A stretch of DNA of 64,000 bases from Molanna angustata (GCA_963576475.1 OY754972.1:11367062-11431061); one strand, 5' to 3'. Numbered from the stretch's first letter, positions 1 through 12,080 are shown. The notes: generated by a model from the letters alone, not told the origin. Program-made: numbers and translations.

Positions 1-2500
1 AACATAAGATAAGACATATTTTTGTGTTTGAAATATCAAGTAATAGTTAAATTGTACATATATTCAGGATTTGCATATAGCATTACCTACAAATCTACAT
101 AGGTCCATAACCAAGTACACCTTATAATATAAAATATCTAGAGAATAATAAAAATGATGCATTTTTTAATATGAGATACTATAAAATTACTTGTTCGTAC
201 ATGAAACATAATGGGATATCAAAACCGTATAAAATCGGTTAGATTTGGTCTATTACAATTAGCGCAAAAAACAAATTTATGAAAAACGCGTTCCATTTAT
301 GAACATGTTTATTCAATAACAAAACTAAAAGTAATGGCGGATTTTACTTCTGTCAATTAATACTCAAACGATTTCTAATGTGAAAATTAATTGGAGATAT
401 GTATAATATTTAAACCGAATGGCATAAAACAGTGAATAAATATACAAGTAGGTATATACGATTCATATTATATTTATTAATTAATATTATTTACTTGGAA
501 CAAAATATATTGTTTTGTTGGTGGCTGTGCCCTGATAAATAAAAAAAGAAATATTATCAATTAACTATTCCTCTCTGGCTTGCTCGATTTCAAAATCTTC
601 ATACTTTGCTCTCCTTTAGCTGATAACTGTTTTTTTTTGCCAATTAATATTATGACATTTATAATTATTTATTACATTTATTAATATTATGACATTTATT
701 TACATTTACATTCATTTATTTTATTTTAACCTATACCTCGAATTACTATGTCTGGTTTAAATAACAAAACTCTAAAAAATAACACCTTTTCGACTTTTCA
801 TTGTATAATAATTTAAAATTTATTTTCTTTTTTTCATTGTATAATAATTTAAAATTGAAAGAGACAAAATCATTCTGACATAAATATTTTTAAGACCTGC
901 AAGTCTACCCATGAAATTGATTAAAATTAAATTGAGGTATAAGAAATCATTAAGATCAAAAATAATTAATTTAATATTTCATTTGTTACAAAAAAATAAT
1001 GTCAATTTCATAATAAACTTTTATCTTAATGATTGAATGGAGATTATGATTAGATTTTGATACGAGGTCTGATTTATATATTTTCAATATTAAGACGTAT
1101 AGATCTTTTCATGAGTGGCCCAGCCCTACAGTTATTTTAAAGAATCGAATAAAAACATAAACATTAGTGCTTTTAAAGTTTACTGTGATAGATAAAAATG
1201 CGTTATCTTTGGTCACACACTATAAAAGGATAGTGCTCCCGAAGAAAGTTTCGACTATGATTATAGTTGATGGAGTAAAATTCTTTATGTAGATATTTAA
1301 AATTTAGTTTAGTTAGTAATTAAGTTTTCATCGAATGACAAAGGTGTGATAATTTTTAAAAGAATAAATAAGTATTTGAAACGTAGAGTGTAATTATGAA
1401 ATAACATATTGTTACGAAAGTTGACAAATGCATAATGAATGGCTCTAAAAGGCAGGCCATAGGATTGATGGAATTCGAGTTTACTCGGTAGATTAGCGGA
1501 TGGCCTAATAATAGTGTCACCAGGTAAATTACAGTTATGTGACGTCGTCACTCAAGCAAATAATTATTGTCAGTCACGTCTGACAAACGGTAAAACAATA
1601 AACTAATAGTCTGGTAAAAGCTCACCGAACAGTTCACAAGTGTCAAACGATAAAATCAACGATTGACCGAGTCGAATCATTCTATCGGGTGTCAAAAAAA
1701 CATGATTCATACACGAAAAAGGAACGAATTGATAAATAAACATCAAAAAAATGATAAAAATTTGTTTTGTTTTTAAAAAGATAACGAACACCCGAAAAAC
1801 GAACAAACTGATAAAAATAAACGTTAAATAATAAATAATTTGTTCATTAATCGGCGATTAAAGAATGAAACTTTTAAATTTTTAAATTTACGACAGAAAA
1901 GGAACGAATTGCTAAATAAACGTCAAAAAATTGATAAAAAAGGAAATATTTATTTCATCTTTCGGCGATAAAAACTTTTTACTCGTATCCGAAAAGGAGT
2001 GAATTGATAAAAAATAAAAATGAATTGAACTTTTTAAAAAAGTAATCGTAACACCCGAATGACAGTTAAATTTCATTGGAGTTGAATATAGACAAAAGTT
2101 ATAAAAGTCAGGTGAAACAACAAACGACTGACAGTTTGTCTATGTAAAATACTACGAAACTGATTGACAAACTTTGTTTCGAACCATAAACGATTGAACA
2201 ATAAATAAACACGAAAAGAAAGAATCGATTTCGGTATATTATAGGAATTAAAAATTAGATAGTATTTCTTTCACACTGGTATGTTCACAACGTCGATGGT
2301 ATATACAATACACTCGATTAATATAAAAACTCACAGCGAGGAATAAACTTCTTTTTTTTATTATTTACAAAAAGCACTGCGAACTTTTTTATTGACGTAA
2401 TATACCGGCACAATTTAATTTATTCCAAAATTCGGCTGACCGGCGAACGTTGTTATGTTCAGCCCAAAACTTGTTTTGATAATATTAATATATATTTTTT
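1..2500. other. AT-rich intergenic sequence without a recognised gene
   Basis: No coding sequence is supported. A degenerate repeat with the core GGAACGAATTGATAAATAAA recurs near 1720, 1900 and (decayed) 2000. Short open frames here are low-complexity AT translations. Confidence 0.5.
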
Positions 2501-2507
2501 TGTGTAA

Positions 2508-2740
2508 ATGTTCGGCGTTCTTTTGCTGCTTACGTGTCAACAATTTCACGCAGGTGTATATACGGAGACGACAATACAACGCGAACGAACGTTTTTCGAA
2601 CGAGCCACAGAGTTAGGTCGGCGATTAAAACCACACACACCCAACCTTTGCGGTGGTTCGTCGCTTACTGAAGCGATCGCAGGTTTGGAAGTTTTGCCGG
2701 GTGGGGGCGGGAGGGTATTGCAAGGCGGTGGGAGTAATAA
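2508..2740 (+). other. CpG-rich patch with an unrecognised open frame (142 codons, to 2936)
   Basis: An ATG-started plus-strand frame begins with a hydrophobic stretch that could be a short signal peptide (MFGVLLLLTCQQFHAG), then basic and Gly-rich sequence to about 2740. After that, composition reverts to AT-rich and the rest of the frame is probably intron or chance. The GC/CpG content stands out from the whole left 11 kb. A first exon with a donor such as GGGAGG|GTATTG near 2710 is possible, as is a minus-strand promoter. I do not recognise a family. Confidence 0.25.
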
Positions 2741-3179
2741 CTTGATTCGATACCTCTACATTCATCCACACCAGACACACACTTTTATACATGGTCGCTT
2801 TTGTCTGCTTCTTTCTCTTCTACGTTCTTATTACTACTATGCCTTCACTCACCACCGTATTTCTACACTGTACAAGTTCACAGGTGGTTGCGAGAATATC
2901 GAAGACCGCGATGAAATAATTATACATAATATGTAGGTAGGTAACTAGATTTGTGTACATTTTATATACACAGGTAGGTACTTGAAATGTAATGCACATT
3001 TCATTTAACTTTTTCAGTACCAACGCCATAATATTTCAAAATAAGCTCTGAGATGCCACAAATTGTAAATTCAGAGTAGAATTTTTAATAATATTCAAAC
3101 AATTTTTATTTATTTATGTGTGTATTTCTTAATAATTTATTTGTTTTTAATTATCAATTTTTAATTAATTAATTATTAA

Positions 3180-3299
3180 TTAATTATTTGTTTATTTATT
3201 TATATATTTATTTTCAATTCATTTATTTAGTTATTTCTTTATTAATTAATTTTTTTTTTTTATTTATTTATATACCTATTTATTTATTAATTAATTAAT

Positions 3300-3342
<43 letters not shown>

Positions 3343-3371
3343 TTGATTTATTTATTTATTTATTTATTCAT

Positions 3372-3443
<72 letters not shown>

Positions 3444-3580
3444 TCATTTATTTATTTATTTATTTACTTATTTATTTATTTATTTATTTATTTATTTTTT
3501 ATTTATTTTTTTATTTATTTATTTATTAATTATTATTTTTTTATTTATTTTTTTATTTATATTTATTTTACTATTTTTTG
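3180..3580 (+). repeat. (TTTA)n array, about 400 bp
   Basis: Tetranucleotide TTTA/TTAA tract, nearly pure between about 3296 and 3520, decayed at both ends. The apparent Tyr/Leu/Phe/Ile reading frames through it are a repeat artefact. Confidence 0.95.
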
Positions 3581-4088
3581 TTATTTATAATTGACTAACA
3601 GTTTATTTTATACATATTACAAAAATATATCAATAGGTTGTTAATTATGCAGAGAAACCATTTACATACAAGATATTATATTTTTAATTCTATTAGGTAT
3701 GTTTATTTATAGGTAGGTACCTAGATTCACTATCTCCAGACACCTTTAAGAACTGTGTTAAATAATACACCATCAGACAGCTAGCCTTATCTGAGCACAG
3801 AGTACATAAAAAAATGTTTTTTTTTTTTAATTTGACAGTATTACTAAGGGGGCTTGCTATGATTGCAGTTTCTGTGCGAACGGGCCTAACTAACCGTGGA
3901 GTTCAGTGCATTAACAACACTTTCAGTAAATTACAATAAGACTATTTTGTTTCATAGAGCAAACAAGTAAGCTATAGCGCCGTTGGAATGATCTTGTATC
4001 ACTATATGTCGCTATATTAATGATTATTACCTATGGATAATTAAAAAGAAAATTACTATCTAATATTTTTACAGTCAATAATATTCAA

Positions 4089-4460
4089 TGGAAAATTTTT
4101 AACAACTCAATAGAGACGAAGTTGAAATATTATGTTGCATTGTCACCCAATGTATAAAGACTGTTGATTTCATTGTTTACAAACCAATATCACAATAGAT
4201 GGCGTTACAAAAAAGTTTATTTGTCTCTTCATAGATGTCGATGGTGTTTCAGCTTATTTTCAAACGAACAGAATTTCACAGTTGAAATATATTGAACTTT
4301 CAAAAATTTGAGAAGGCATTATTGGTGAACATTGCTGAAGCGCATAAAGTGATCACGTAAACCAGCCGATGTCATGTTGTAATACCTGTATGGCCTAGAA
4401 TTCCCGGTTCTCCTATAATATTCCAACTTCGTCTCTATTGAGATATTAAAAATTTTCCAA
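4089..4460 (+). mobile_element. TIR element, family member 1 (CTCAATAGAGACGAAG ends)
   Basis: Both ends carry near-identical 44-bp terminal inverted repeats (left 4090-4133, right about 4416-4459) with the core CTCAATAGAGACGAAGTTG. The interior includes ATAGATGGCGTTACAA, GCGCATAAAGTGATCACG and ACCAGCCGATG. Partial copies occur at 28705, 36110, 41435, 49079 and 61110, and the 540-bp units at 54864-57640 belong to the same family. No transposase; non-autonomous. Confidence 0.8.
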
Positions 4461-4544
4461 AAAATAATTTATCATCTGAGTAAGTAGGAATATGGAGTAA
4501 GCTATGCTTTTGTGCTACCTTTAATAATAATAATAATAAATTTG

Positions 4545-4747
4545 GATTATTTTTATAGCGCCGTTTTTGTGATAACCTCATTTCAAGGGCGCTTTGAATA
4601 TATTAGGGGTTATTGTAAGACTCGCGGAAGAAGTGAGTTTTTAGGTGTTTCCCGAATAGTGCTAAGTTGTCGATTTGCCTCAGTTCAGGTGGTAGTTTAT
4701 TCCACGAGGCTGGTCCGGCCACAGCAAAAGCACGATCACCGAAGGAT
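4545..4747 (-). mobile_element. LINE 3' fragment (RT C-terminal end)
   Basis: The minus strand reads SSFGDRAFAVAGPASWNKLP, then PELRQIDNLALFGKHLKTHFF and a stop. The GDRAF-VAGP--WN-LP signature is typical of the C-terminus of CR1/L2/Jockey-type LINE proteins. It is followed (leftwards) by a short 3' UTR and an (ATT)n tail at 4521-4538, the expected 3' end. Heavily 5'-truncated. Confidence 0.75.
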
Positions 4748-4827
4748 GAAGTGTTGACTCAATTTATTTCAGTCAACTTGCCAATCACGGATGTGGTGGC
4801 AAGTTGAGACTTTGTGTAGACTTTGTG

Positions 4828-5401
4828 TAGAGTTACCATATCTCAGGATTTGTCCTGTGATATCAGGATTTTTCGACTTTTCTCAGGATTGCGGCCGGAT
4901 TTTGCAAATCTCATGATATCTCAGGATTTTCAATAAAACACAGCTTACATTTTAAAGATCTCTTTAATCAAAAGTTAAACAAACTAAAAATAATCTTTCT
5001 TTGGTAATAATCCAACTAGGTACTTAATCAGTTTTATGGTACTTAATATGTGATGACACATTTTTAAGAAAAGTTTTTTCTTTAATTATTGATTTATAAA
5101 ATGCCTCACATTTTAAACTCTTCAAATTATATTGAACTATAAAAGTATAGCTCGAACTGAAGACACCTTTAGTCGGTTTCTTTCTTTCGACCATTGAGCC
5201 CCCATAAGAGAAAAACTCTTTCTTCGTTTGCATTCTGGGCTGTAATTGCAAATATATATTGACAAATACGCAGTATCTCTGGTAATCGTGAAATACCTAT
5301 TGTCTTGAAAATGTTTGCCCACAACGCATAAAATCTTAGGACTTTTCCATGGAAATCAGGCCTTTTCTCCGGACTTTTGATTTTTTTATCTGGTAACCCT
5401 A
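4828..5401 (-). mobile_element. hAT-type short element, copy 1, with 8-bp TSD
   Basis: Ends are TAGAGTTACCATAT on the left and the inverse of TAGGGTTACCAGAT on the right. Flanks ACTTTGTG (4820-4827) and CCTTTGTG (5402-5409) agree at 7 of 8 bases, as expected for hAT target duplications. Inside, the minus strand encodes the hAT transposase C-terminal dimerisation region (MGAQWSKERNRLKVSSVRAIL), split over two frames by an indel. The length, 574 bp, matches the second copy at 58755-59327. Confidence 0.88.
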
Positions 5402-5879
5402 CCTTTGTGGCACATTTTAACTAATAAATTAAAATTATAACTTGTCTTTAGTGGTGGAAACAAAGATGTAAGTAACATATACCTATAATGAATGTCAAAT
5501 TAGTCTTAATATTTTTTGGTTTTTAATACAATGTTGATACGATGTATGTTATCAATATTTTATGTTACCAAAATAAACACATACCTAATCTTTAGATACA
5601 TCTTCTGTTTGTGTTAATTAAATAAATAATAATATTTCATTTGAAACTTCTATATACGAAGGTGGATATCATCATCATGACCCAAGACTATCAACCTTTA
5701 ATTGTTTATCTTCCCAACAGTGGCGGAACAGTGGCACTGTGGAGTCCCAAGGCGAACAGACATTTGGGAGGCACCATGAAAAACTATAATTTTTTGTGCT
5801 CTCTTTTTTGAATGATAAAATATATTTGTCTTTTTCCAGATATATACTGATAGCATACTGATAATACCACACTAGCTAG

Positions 5880-6240
5880 TCCCATTCATTCTGCTGAATT
5901 CCTCAGTTCCTCTTATCAAGACGTCTCAATCGATTCAAATCTCTAATAATTTTTAATTGACACCCCTTCTCCATCCTCCCTCTCCTCCCACAACTTCTAT
6001 TACACAGTTCTTTCTTTGTTGATGTATTTTTTATACTCCCACCACCACCCGCTCTGCATATGGGGACTTTGTAACTATATATTTGCATTTAATAATGTTA
6101 CGTGTTTGTCTTTCTATTTGTTAATTTTATATTAAATATACCTAGCACTTCACTATGTATTTTGTTTGGTTGGAAGAAATTGCCTTATGGCAATAAACCC
6201 GCCATTGTACACATAATTATGAAGTTAAATAAATAACATA
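5880..6240 (+). mobile_element. LINE 3' UTR fragment with the shared hairpin tail
   Basis: Ends with GGTTGGAAGAAATTGCC TTAT GGCAATAAACCCGCC near 6168-6203 and an AAATAAATAA tail. The same 3' end occurs at 19300, 25704, 29210, 34187 and 34307 and inverted at 25853 and 36880. The upstream C/T-rich stretch (5960-6010) resembles the 3' UTR of the 25030-25790 LINE. The left edge is uncertain. Confidence 0.6.
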
Positions 6241-6310
6241 AACAACTACATATATTGCATATCTTCATACGTTGCAGTTACTTCCTTGTGGAACATTTTG
6301 ATTAATATAC

Positions 6311-6812
6311 TTAAAATAAATAAACATCTTCGTGTCATCCACTTTTGAGTATTTTTATGTGAACTAGTTTTGGAGACGCAACCTCACCTTCATCCGGACA
6401 GTTTCACAATAAAATTACTATATTCGTAGGTATGAAACGTGTGCATAAAACTATGGATCAAAAAGTTTATGGACGGAGCTCAAATTATCATTCTTTCAAT
6501 TGGTAAAACGCGTTATAATATATTATTAAAGAGGATTCAAATGAGATAATTTGGAACAAAAAAAAATTAATAATCAATTACATTTTAATTGTTATTCAAC
6601 TATATCATATCTTTTTTCGTTGACCTCCCCTGTTTCAAATAATTTAAGCTCCGCCCATCGACTTTTGATCCATAGTTTTATGCACACATTTCATACCTAC
6701 GTATAATAGTAAGTTTAGTGTAAGTCTGTCCAGACGAAGGATCGGTTACGTCTTCCAAACTAGTTGACTTAAAAATACTCAAACAACGTTGACACTAAGA
6801 TACTTATTTTAA
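6311..6812. mobile_element. fold-back element with about 180-bp inverted arms
   Basis: Left arm about 6311-6495 and right arm about 6640-6812 are imperfect inverted copies (for example TGTGCATAAAACTATGGATC against its complement near 6670-6690, and AACTAGTTTTGGAGACG against CTTCCAAACTAGTT). A short AT-rich spacer separates them. No coding capacity. Target duplication unclear. Confidence 0.75.
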
Positions 6813-6893
6813 TTATATAACTAAGTATATCGCACTCTGGCGAAATGATTCCAATAGGCAATTTCTACAGATCAACTAAACTACAAAGTAACA

Positions 6894-7610
6894 GCCAGTT
6901 TCATAAAAAGCAGCAAAAGGACCCTTTAGTTAAAGGTTCTTTAAAAACTTAAAGTCGCCTTTAAGTCGTTGCGTTTCATAAATAATAATGCCGCGTACTT
7001 TAGTAAAAGGCAGAAATGTCATCAAAATACCTGAAAGTTGGCAATATTGCTATCAAAATCTATGGAAACATAGCTCATAACCCTCATAGCATAGGTAAAA
7101 CTTTCTGTTTACTACCATATAATATGTTATTTCTGTCATTTAATAGATCATTGATGTATAAGACATGTTTATGGAACAAAACCTATCAAAAAATTCTCCT
7201 TAATTCTACTTTTCCATGTGGTCGATTCTTTTCCTATACACTTTTTACCGCCGTATCACAGTTCGCATCTTTTAATTAGCTCATTTTGAAAACATCATTT
7301 TGTTATATGATTTATAAAAAAATGTTTAAATAATAACAAAACTATTGAATATTAGTAAGTAATATGCACATGATCGTCAACATTCAATTGAAAATATTGA
7401 CATCAACAAGAACTGACTTGAACATTATGTCATATTGCAGAACACTCTGGTGGCAAAAAAATGAACTGCTCTTAAAGAAGACTTTAGTGACTAAAGTACG
7501 AAGACACTGGACTTTAAATTAAAGTGAACTTTAAGTGACATTTTGTTGTTATGAAACGCAATTTATTTTAAAGTCGACATTAAGTCTCCTTTAATTTTTA
7601 TGAAACTGGC
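6894..7610. mobile_element. TIR element (GCCAGTTTCATAAAAA ends), 717 bp
   Basis: Begins GCCAGTTTCATAAAAA and ends with its inverse TTTTTATGAAACTGGC. Sub-terminal repeats (GCGTTTCATAA, ACTTTAAGT) extend the imperfect inverted ends to about 90 bp. The interior has no transposase; the short plus-strand frame at 7016 is not recognised. Target duplication not identified. Confidence 0.7.
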
Positions 7611-7619
7611 CATAAGACA

Positions 7620-9360
7620 ACTAATATATTACTACATTATAAGCTAGAGTTGAATATCTTGTAATCAATATTTTCGAGATAGTAGCTAATGTTTTTCTGT
7701 TGCATTATATGTGTTTTTTTTTTGTACAATATCACAGTAAGATAAATAATCAATGTGAGTCGAGTTTTCTAAATGGTTCACGGATAAAGCTTAAATACCA
7801 GCCCCGACAATAAAGGACAGATCATCCTGGCGCCGAAGTATAAGGAGAACCGACCCTTCCTAAAGTATGACATGGCTAAGAAAAATATGGAGAAGCTAAG
7901 TTTCTAAAATACAGGATAGCTTAGTGTTGTATTTGATTAGTTATTTTATTACCTATAAAGTTACATTCATCTCACGAAATATTATATAAATTATAGGATG
8001 TCCTATTGTTGCAATTATATAAAACAAAATTATGTTTATACAACAGCAAAACATTATATTACAATAAAAAATTATAAAAGCAAAAAAAAATATTTGTAAA
8101 AGACGGAGAGGAAATCGGGATTAGATAAAAAATAATAAATTTTGTTTCTTTATTTTATTTTTAATTTTTATCAATAAAATCACATTAAAAAATAAGAAAA
8201 CATCCCGCAATATGTGGGGACATAATGGATTATAATGGATTATGTACAATTTATAGAATGTTTCTTTTAAGGGGCATATAAATCGAAACGCCCAATTTTG
8301 AAATCAAATTTCTCAAATAGTGTTTAAAAAAAATTCTTTAACATTTCTCTAGTGAATGTTTGTCACACAATTTTAAAATTCAGCATTAATTACCCTATAA
8401 GAAATATTTAAAATATACTTTTTGTAGCATGTTTTTAAAATTACTCCTTAGGTATATGACATATTGTGTTGTAGAGAAATATGTATACATTTTATATTCT
8501 TAAAGAGTGCATAAAATCAAAGTGAATGACGGATATTTTTTTTCTATTCAAGTTAGCTTTGTTCTTAAAATGCAAAAAATCAACAAATTTTGAGTTTTCG
8601 ATAATTTAAATCACGTATAAACCCTTTTCAACGCACGCAATCTTTACCTTTACTAACACGTAACTTTATAGTGTATTAGGCGGTTTTAATATGCCATTTT
8701 TCAGAAACTAAATTTAGCGTTATATGCCTTAGCTTTTTGGCGTTGTCGGTCTGCTGTTTTGTATATATCTATAAGTTTTTTTTTATATTTTTTGTTTTTA
8801 TGTCTTACCTTAGCACTTTGTTTTTATTTTTTGTAAATATATTATTATCTAACAAATATTGTTTTTTTTATATTTTAATTGTTATACCCATAGACAGGCT
8901 GTGCCTTGTGAGATTTTTGTGTGCACGGTTGCTTTGTTATGTTTGATATGTGTAATAACCGTTTGCCAAACCTTAAATAGATAATAATAAAAAAAGTTAT
9001 TTCATAGGCCCCCCAAGATCCCGGGGCCCCAAGCGCGCGCCTCATTATTAGAGCAATCTGCCACTGCTTCTCCAGCAACGTGTGTCATTAAACGATTGCA
9101 CCAATGCCGATTACAGTTTTGACTCTGATTTTTTCACTTTTTATTTTTTATCTTCTCCACTAAAACGAATCATTAAACTTTTGTTTGTTAGATTTAAACA
9201 TGTAATTTAGAAGTCTCTCTAAGTTCCGGGACGCGAAACATGATAATTTTCCATGACTTTCCGGGACAAGACTATTGTTGCTCATCATTGATTAAATTAC
9301 ATCCAAAGAATTTTTTTGAAAAATAATGTTAAAAGTAATCAAATTATAAATTAAATACTT
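7620..9360. other. intergenic, no gene recognised
   Basis: AT-rich. A LINE-like remnant may lie at about 7790-7910. The sequence near 8030-8115, ending GAGGAAATCGGGATTAG, resembles 21470-21600 and may be an inverted LINE 3' UTR piece. A GC-rich word block at 9008-9045 stands alone. Confidence 0.35.
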
Positions 9361-9364
9361 ATAG

Positions 9365-9720
9365 AATTAAATAAAAAAACACAGTTTTAATCCACAAATG
9401 AATACTTTAATGAGCCTGAACCTGAGAGTTTGATTTCTGCCTCTGAGGATGCCGGCTGTGTTCGGCGAAAGCGCTTAGGCTCATTAAAGTCTTACGCGAC
9501 GTCTTACGTAGGCGATTTGAACGCGAATGCGAAGCGGCGCGGCGCGGCGCGAAAATAACAAACAGTCGGTAACTATGAAAGTGTCCTTCGTTACCAAACG
9601 CGCGTAGGGTACTCGCGTGTAACCGCATCGGATCGCTTCGCAATCGCGTTCGCTTTGAATCGCCTACGTAAGACGTCGCGTTACTCATTTGTGGATTAAA
9701 ACTGTGTTTTTTATTTAATT
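9365..9720. mobile_element. fold-back element with GC-rich arms and a nested 87-bp inverted insert
   Basis: Outer arms: AAAAACACAGTTTTAATCC at about 9375-9393 and its inverse at about 9690-9710. Inner arms: GCGACGTCTTACGTAGGCGA at about 9496-9515 and its inverse at about 9661-9680. The left arm is interrupted at 9404-9490 by a segment bounded by ACTTTAATGAGCC and its exact inverse GGCTCATTAAAGT. The centre has GGCGCGGCGCGGCGCG. The minus-strand open frame across it is a by-product. Confidence 0.75.
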
Positions 9721-10540
9721 TATAACTATGAACTTCCACTGTGTTAACGAAAAAACTTTGAAATGATGTAATCAAATTATAGTTACTACTAAACATTTGG
9801 TTACTCAAAACAAATATTTTTTCGCACAGCTAAACCGCACGGCTATAATAACTAAACTTTAGTTACTGATAACAAAAATTTGGTTAAAATATCAGTATCT
9901 ATCCAAACATTCAAGACAGTTACAGTGCGATAACTGTTCGTTATCTTATTGAATATATTTTTAGAATAATAAATATTATGGAAAGTAGAATCATAATTAA
10001 TTTTGTTTGATTTGAGAATGCCTAGTATAATGGAGTTCTACACCTAAAATGACGTCCGTATTTACAATTTAAAAACATAACATCTCAAATATACTATTAG
10101 GCATTCCCAAATAAAGAAAAAATATTATGATTCTGCCATAGAATAATAATAGTATAGAATACTCTTTAGCCTGCAGTAAACGAGACTGTTGTTGACTAAT
10201 TTGGTCAACATTTTGCTTCGAGCATTCAGTAATCATTTGGCCGTCTGCGTGATACGTTCTCCAAATAGGTAATTTTTTAACTGCTTGCAAAATTATTTAC
10301 GCAGTCATAACGAGTAGTACTATACGAACAATGTCTACCAGCAGAGTCATACATATATTGACACGAGCCGGCCAATAAAACGGCTTCACTTTTTCAGCGA
10401 GGTATTGTATGGGAATGAGTATTTTACAGTTTTATTATTATTCTATGGGTTCTGCATACATATACACGGAAATTATAGAATACATATGTAGAACCATAAT
10501 TAATTTTGATTGATTTGAGAATGGCTAGTATAACAGATGG

Positions 10541-10697
10541 GTCGATGGCAGAGCGGTTAGCGTTAGCCTGAGCGGTTGGCTGAGCGAATCCTGCCTCGAC
10601 CGATTTCGTTCACCTATAGCACAAGCATTTATGCTTATTTTAGGGAACGTAGGAAGATGTATATGCACTTGTTTAACAAGGATATATTCATTTAAGA
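10541..10697 (+). mobile_element. tRNA-derived SINE (family GGATATATTCATT), copy 1
   Basis: The tRNA-like head has an A-box-like TGGCAGAGCGGTTAGCG and a B-box-like region about 40 bp later, then GACCGATTTCGTT, ATGTATATGCACTTG, TTTAACAAGGATATATTCATT and an A-rich end. The flanks match an uninterrupted paralogue at 10009-10085, so the insertion boundaries can be read. A second copy is at 26038-26345. Confidence 0.75.
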
Positions 10698-10809
10698 AAA
10701 AAATGAAGTTCTACGCCTTAAATACCGGCCAATATTGACAAATGAACAACAAAACATCTCAAATGTTCAGCAATAAGTTTCACCACCCATTCTGAATATT
10801 GCCTTTTTA

Positions 10810-10935
10810 GGTGAGACGAAACTAGTGTGTGGGCATATCTTCACGCATGGGTGATGCATACCCGCATACCTGTCGCTGGTTACCCCACCTTGTGGGATAT
10901 GCCGTGATGGCATGCATGTATAACGTAAAATTAAT
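10810..10935 (+). mobile_element. LINE 3' terminal fragment
   Basis: Carries GGTGAGACGAAACTAGT, CAGCGACAGG-like complement words and the end TGGGATATGCCGTGATGGCATGCATGTA. An inverted copy lies at 20560-20700. The ending resembles the 39330-39530 LINE end (CCC..GACATGGCGTGATGGTATGTATG). Confidence 0.5.
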
Positions 10936-11139
10936 AAAAATACAGTACCTACATGGCTGAGTATTATAATATATCTATGTAAAATCCACTTGAAGTTAAT
11001 ATTTATGTATGTTAATATGTATGTATGTATGTTGTATCAAATTGGACAAGAGAGGTTTTGATGTGTATTCGATGTAGTGAGTTGTTGTACAGTACCTACC
11101 TACCTACCTACATACACTATATACTATGACAATCGTAAC

Positions 11140-11350
11140 AATACGTAGCGTCGCGTCGCGTCTCGTTGGTACGGTACCAGTCGCGCGCAACAAAAGCCGT
11201 TCCACAGTCTGTATTATTAAATCAAATCATGTCATTCATTCTGTTGTTGCAATGTAATTCTACATCACTACCTACAAGAGTATCCACAGATCATTCCACT
11301 AGAACTGCCCTCGGCCATCTGCGGTCCGCCGCACGTTTCAACGCAGCCCG
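11140..11350. other. CpG-rich patch, function unknown
   Basis: Contains dense CG words (GCGTCGCGTCGCGTCTCG, CAGTCGCGCGCAAC, then GCGGTCCGCCGCACG) unlike its surroundings. It directly precedes the fold-back element at 11397. It could be a TE 5' end or an unannotated promoter; no protein is recognised. Confidence 0.2.
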
Positions 11351-11396
11351 CGACCAATATGGGCCAAAAATCGGAATTAAAAATAAATAAAAAATA

Positions 11397-11572
11397 AGGT
11401 TCAATCGGCGAAATCAAAACCCTCGTGATTACCCATAATATCATGGATATAATTATTATATGGAGTTCTACAATATCTTTAGATGTCATAGAACTCCATA
11501 CGATAATTATATCCATGATATGGTTAGCCACTAGGGTTTTGATTTCGCCGATCGAACCAGACTTTCCCCCAA
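11397..11572. mobile_element. palindromic MITE, copy 1
   Basis: Inverted arms GGCGAAATCAAAACCCT.. and its inverse flank a core with GGAGTTCTA and TAGAACTCC. The right end runs GAACCAGACTTTCCCCC. The sister copy at 59505-59676 has cleaner GGGGGCAAGTCTGGTCC ends and a GTGG duplication. Confidence 0.8.
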
Positions 11573-11574
11573 GA

Positions 11575-12080
11575 AGACTGAAAATTTCTCTTTGTTTATT
11601 TTGAATTATCGAAATAAACACAGGAAAACTGACATTTTCTCGCTGCGCGGAATTTTTTTTGGTATATTTTGCCGAAATATATTTTTTTTGTGAGAGAAAC
11701 AACTTGTGATATTTTCAGTGCGGATTTGTATATTTTCGATTGTTAAATGTTTATTTCTTTGTATATTATGTAATACTTATCTTTTTTATGTTTGATAATT
11801 AGGTATCTATTGTTTTTTTATCCTTGAATTTATTGCTTAACTGTTTAGATACATATTTTTTTCTTTTTGCAAGAATATAACTAATTGTATTTTCTTTTCT
11901 TATTCTTATATATTTTTACCATCAATATGTGTTTTTGCGTATATATGTAAAAGGCAATTTATGCTGTTTATAAAAAAATAAATAAAATCAAACTGAAAAT
12001 TTCTGGTTTCTCGAAATTGTTTTTGGTTCAATTTATCGAAATATTCAATGGAAAACTGAAATTTTCTCGCTGCGCGGTTT
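11575..12080. repeat. pair of about 90-bp direct repeats about 415 bp apart
   Basis: 11575-11665 and 11990-12078 share GACTGAAAATTTCT/AACTGAAAATTTCT, a TATCGAAAT segment and GGAAAACTGANATTTTCTCGCTGCGCGG. They could be a decayed duplication or terminal repeats of a small element. No coding content between them. Confidence 0.5.

Noticed and set aside
3180..3580. CRISPR-like or telomeric repeat
   Set aside because: Pure tetranucleotide without spacers; not an insect telomere unit.
3343..3594. Open frame of Tyr/Leu/Phe/Ile repeats
   Set aside because: It is the translation of a (TTTA)n microsatellite; the same artefact occurs at 13036-13349.
11575..12080. LTR retrotransposon with short LTRs
   Set aside because: The direct repeats are only about 90 bp, lack TG..CA ends, and no primer-binding site, polypurine tract or coding region lies between them.
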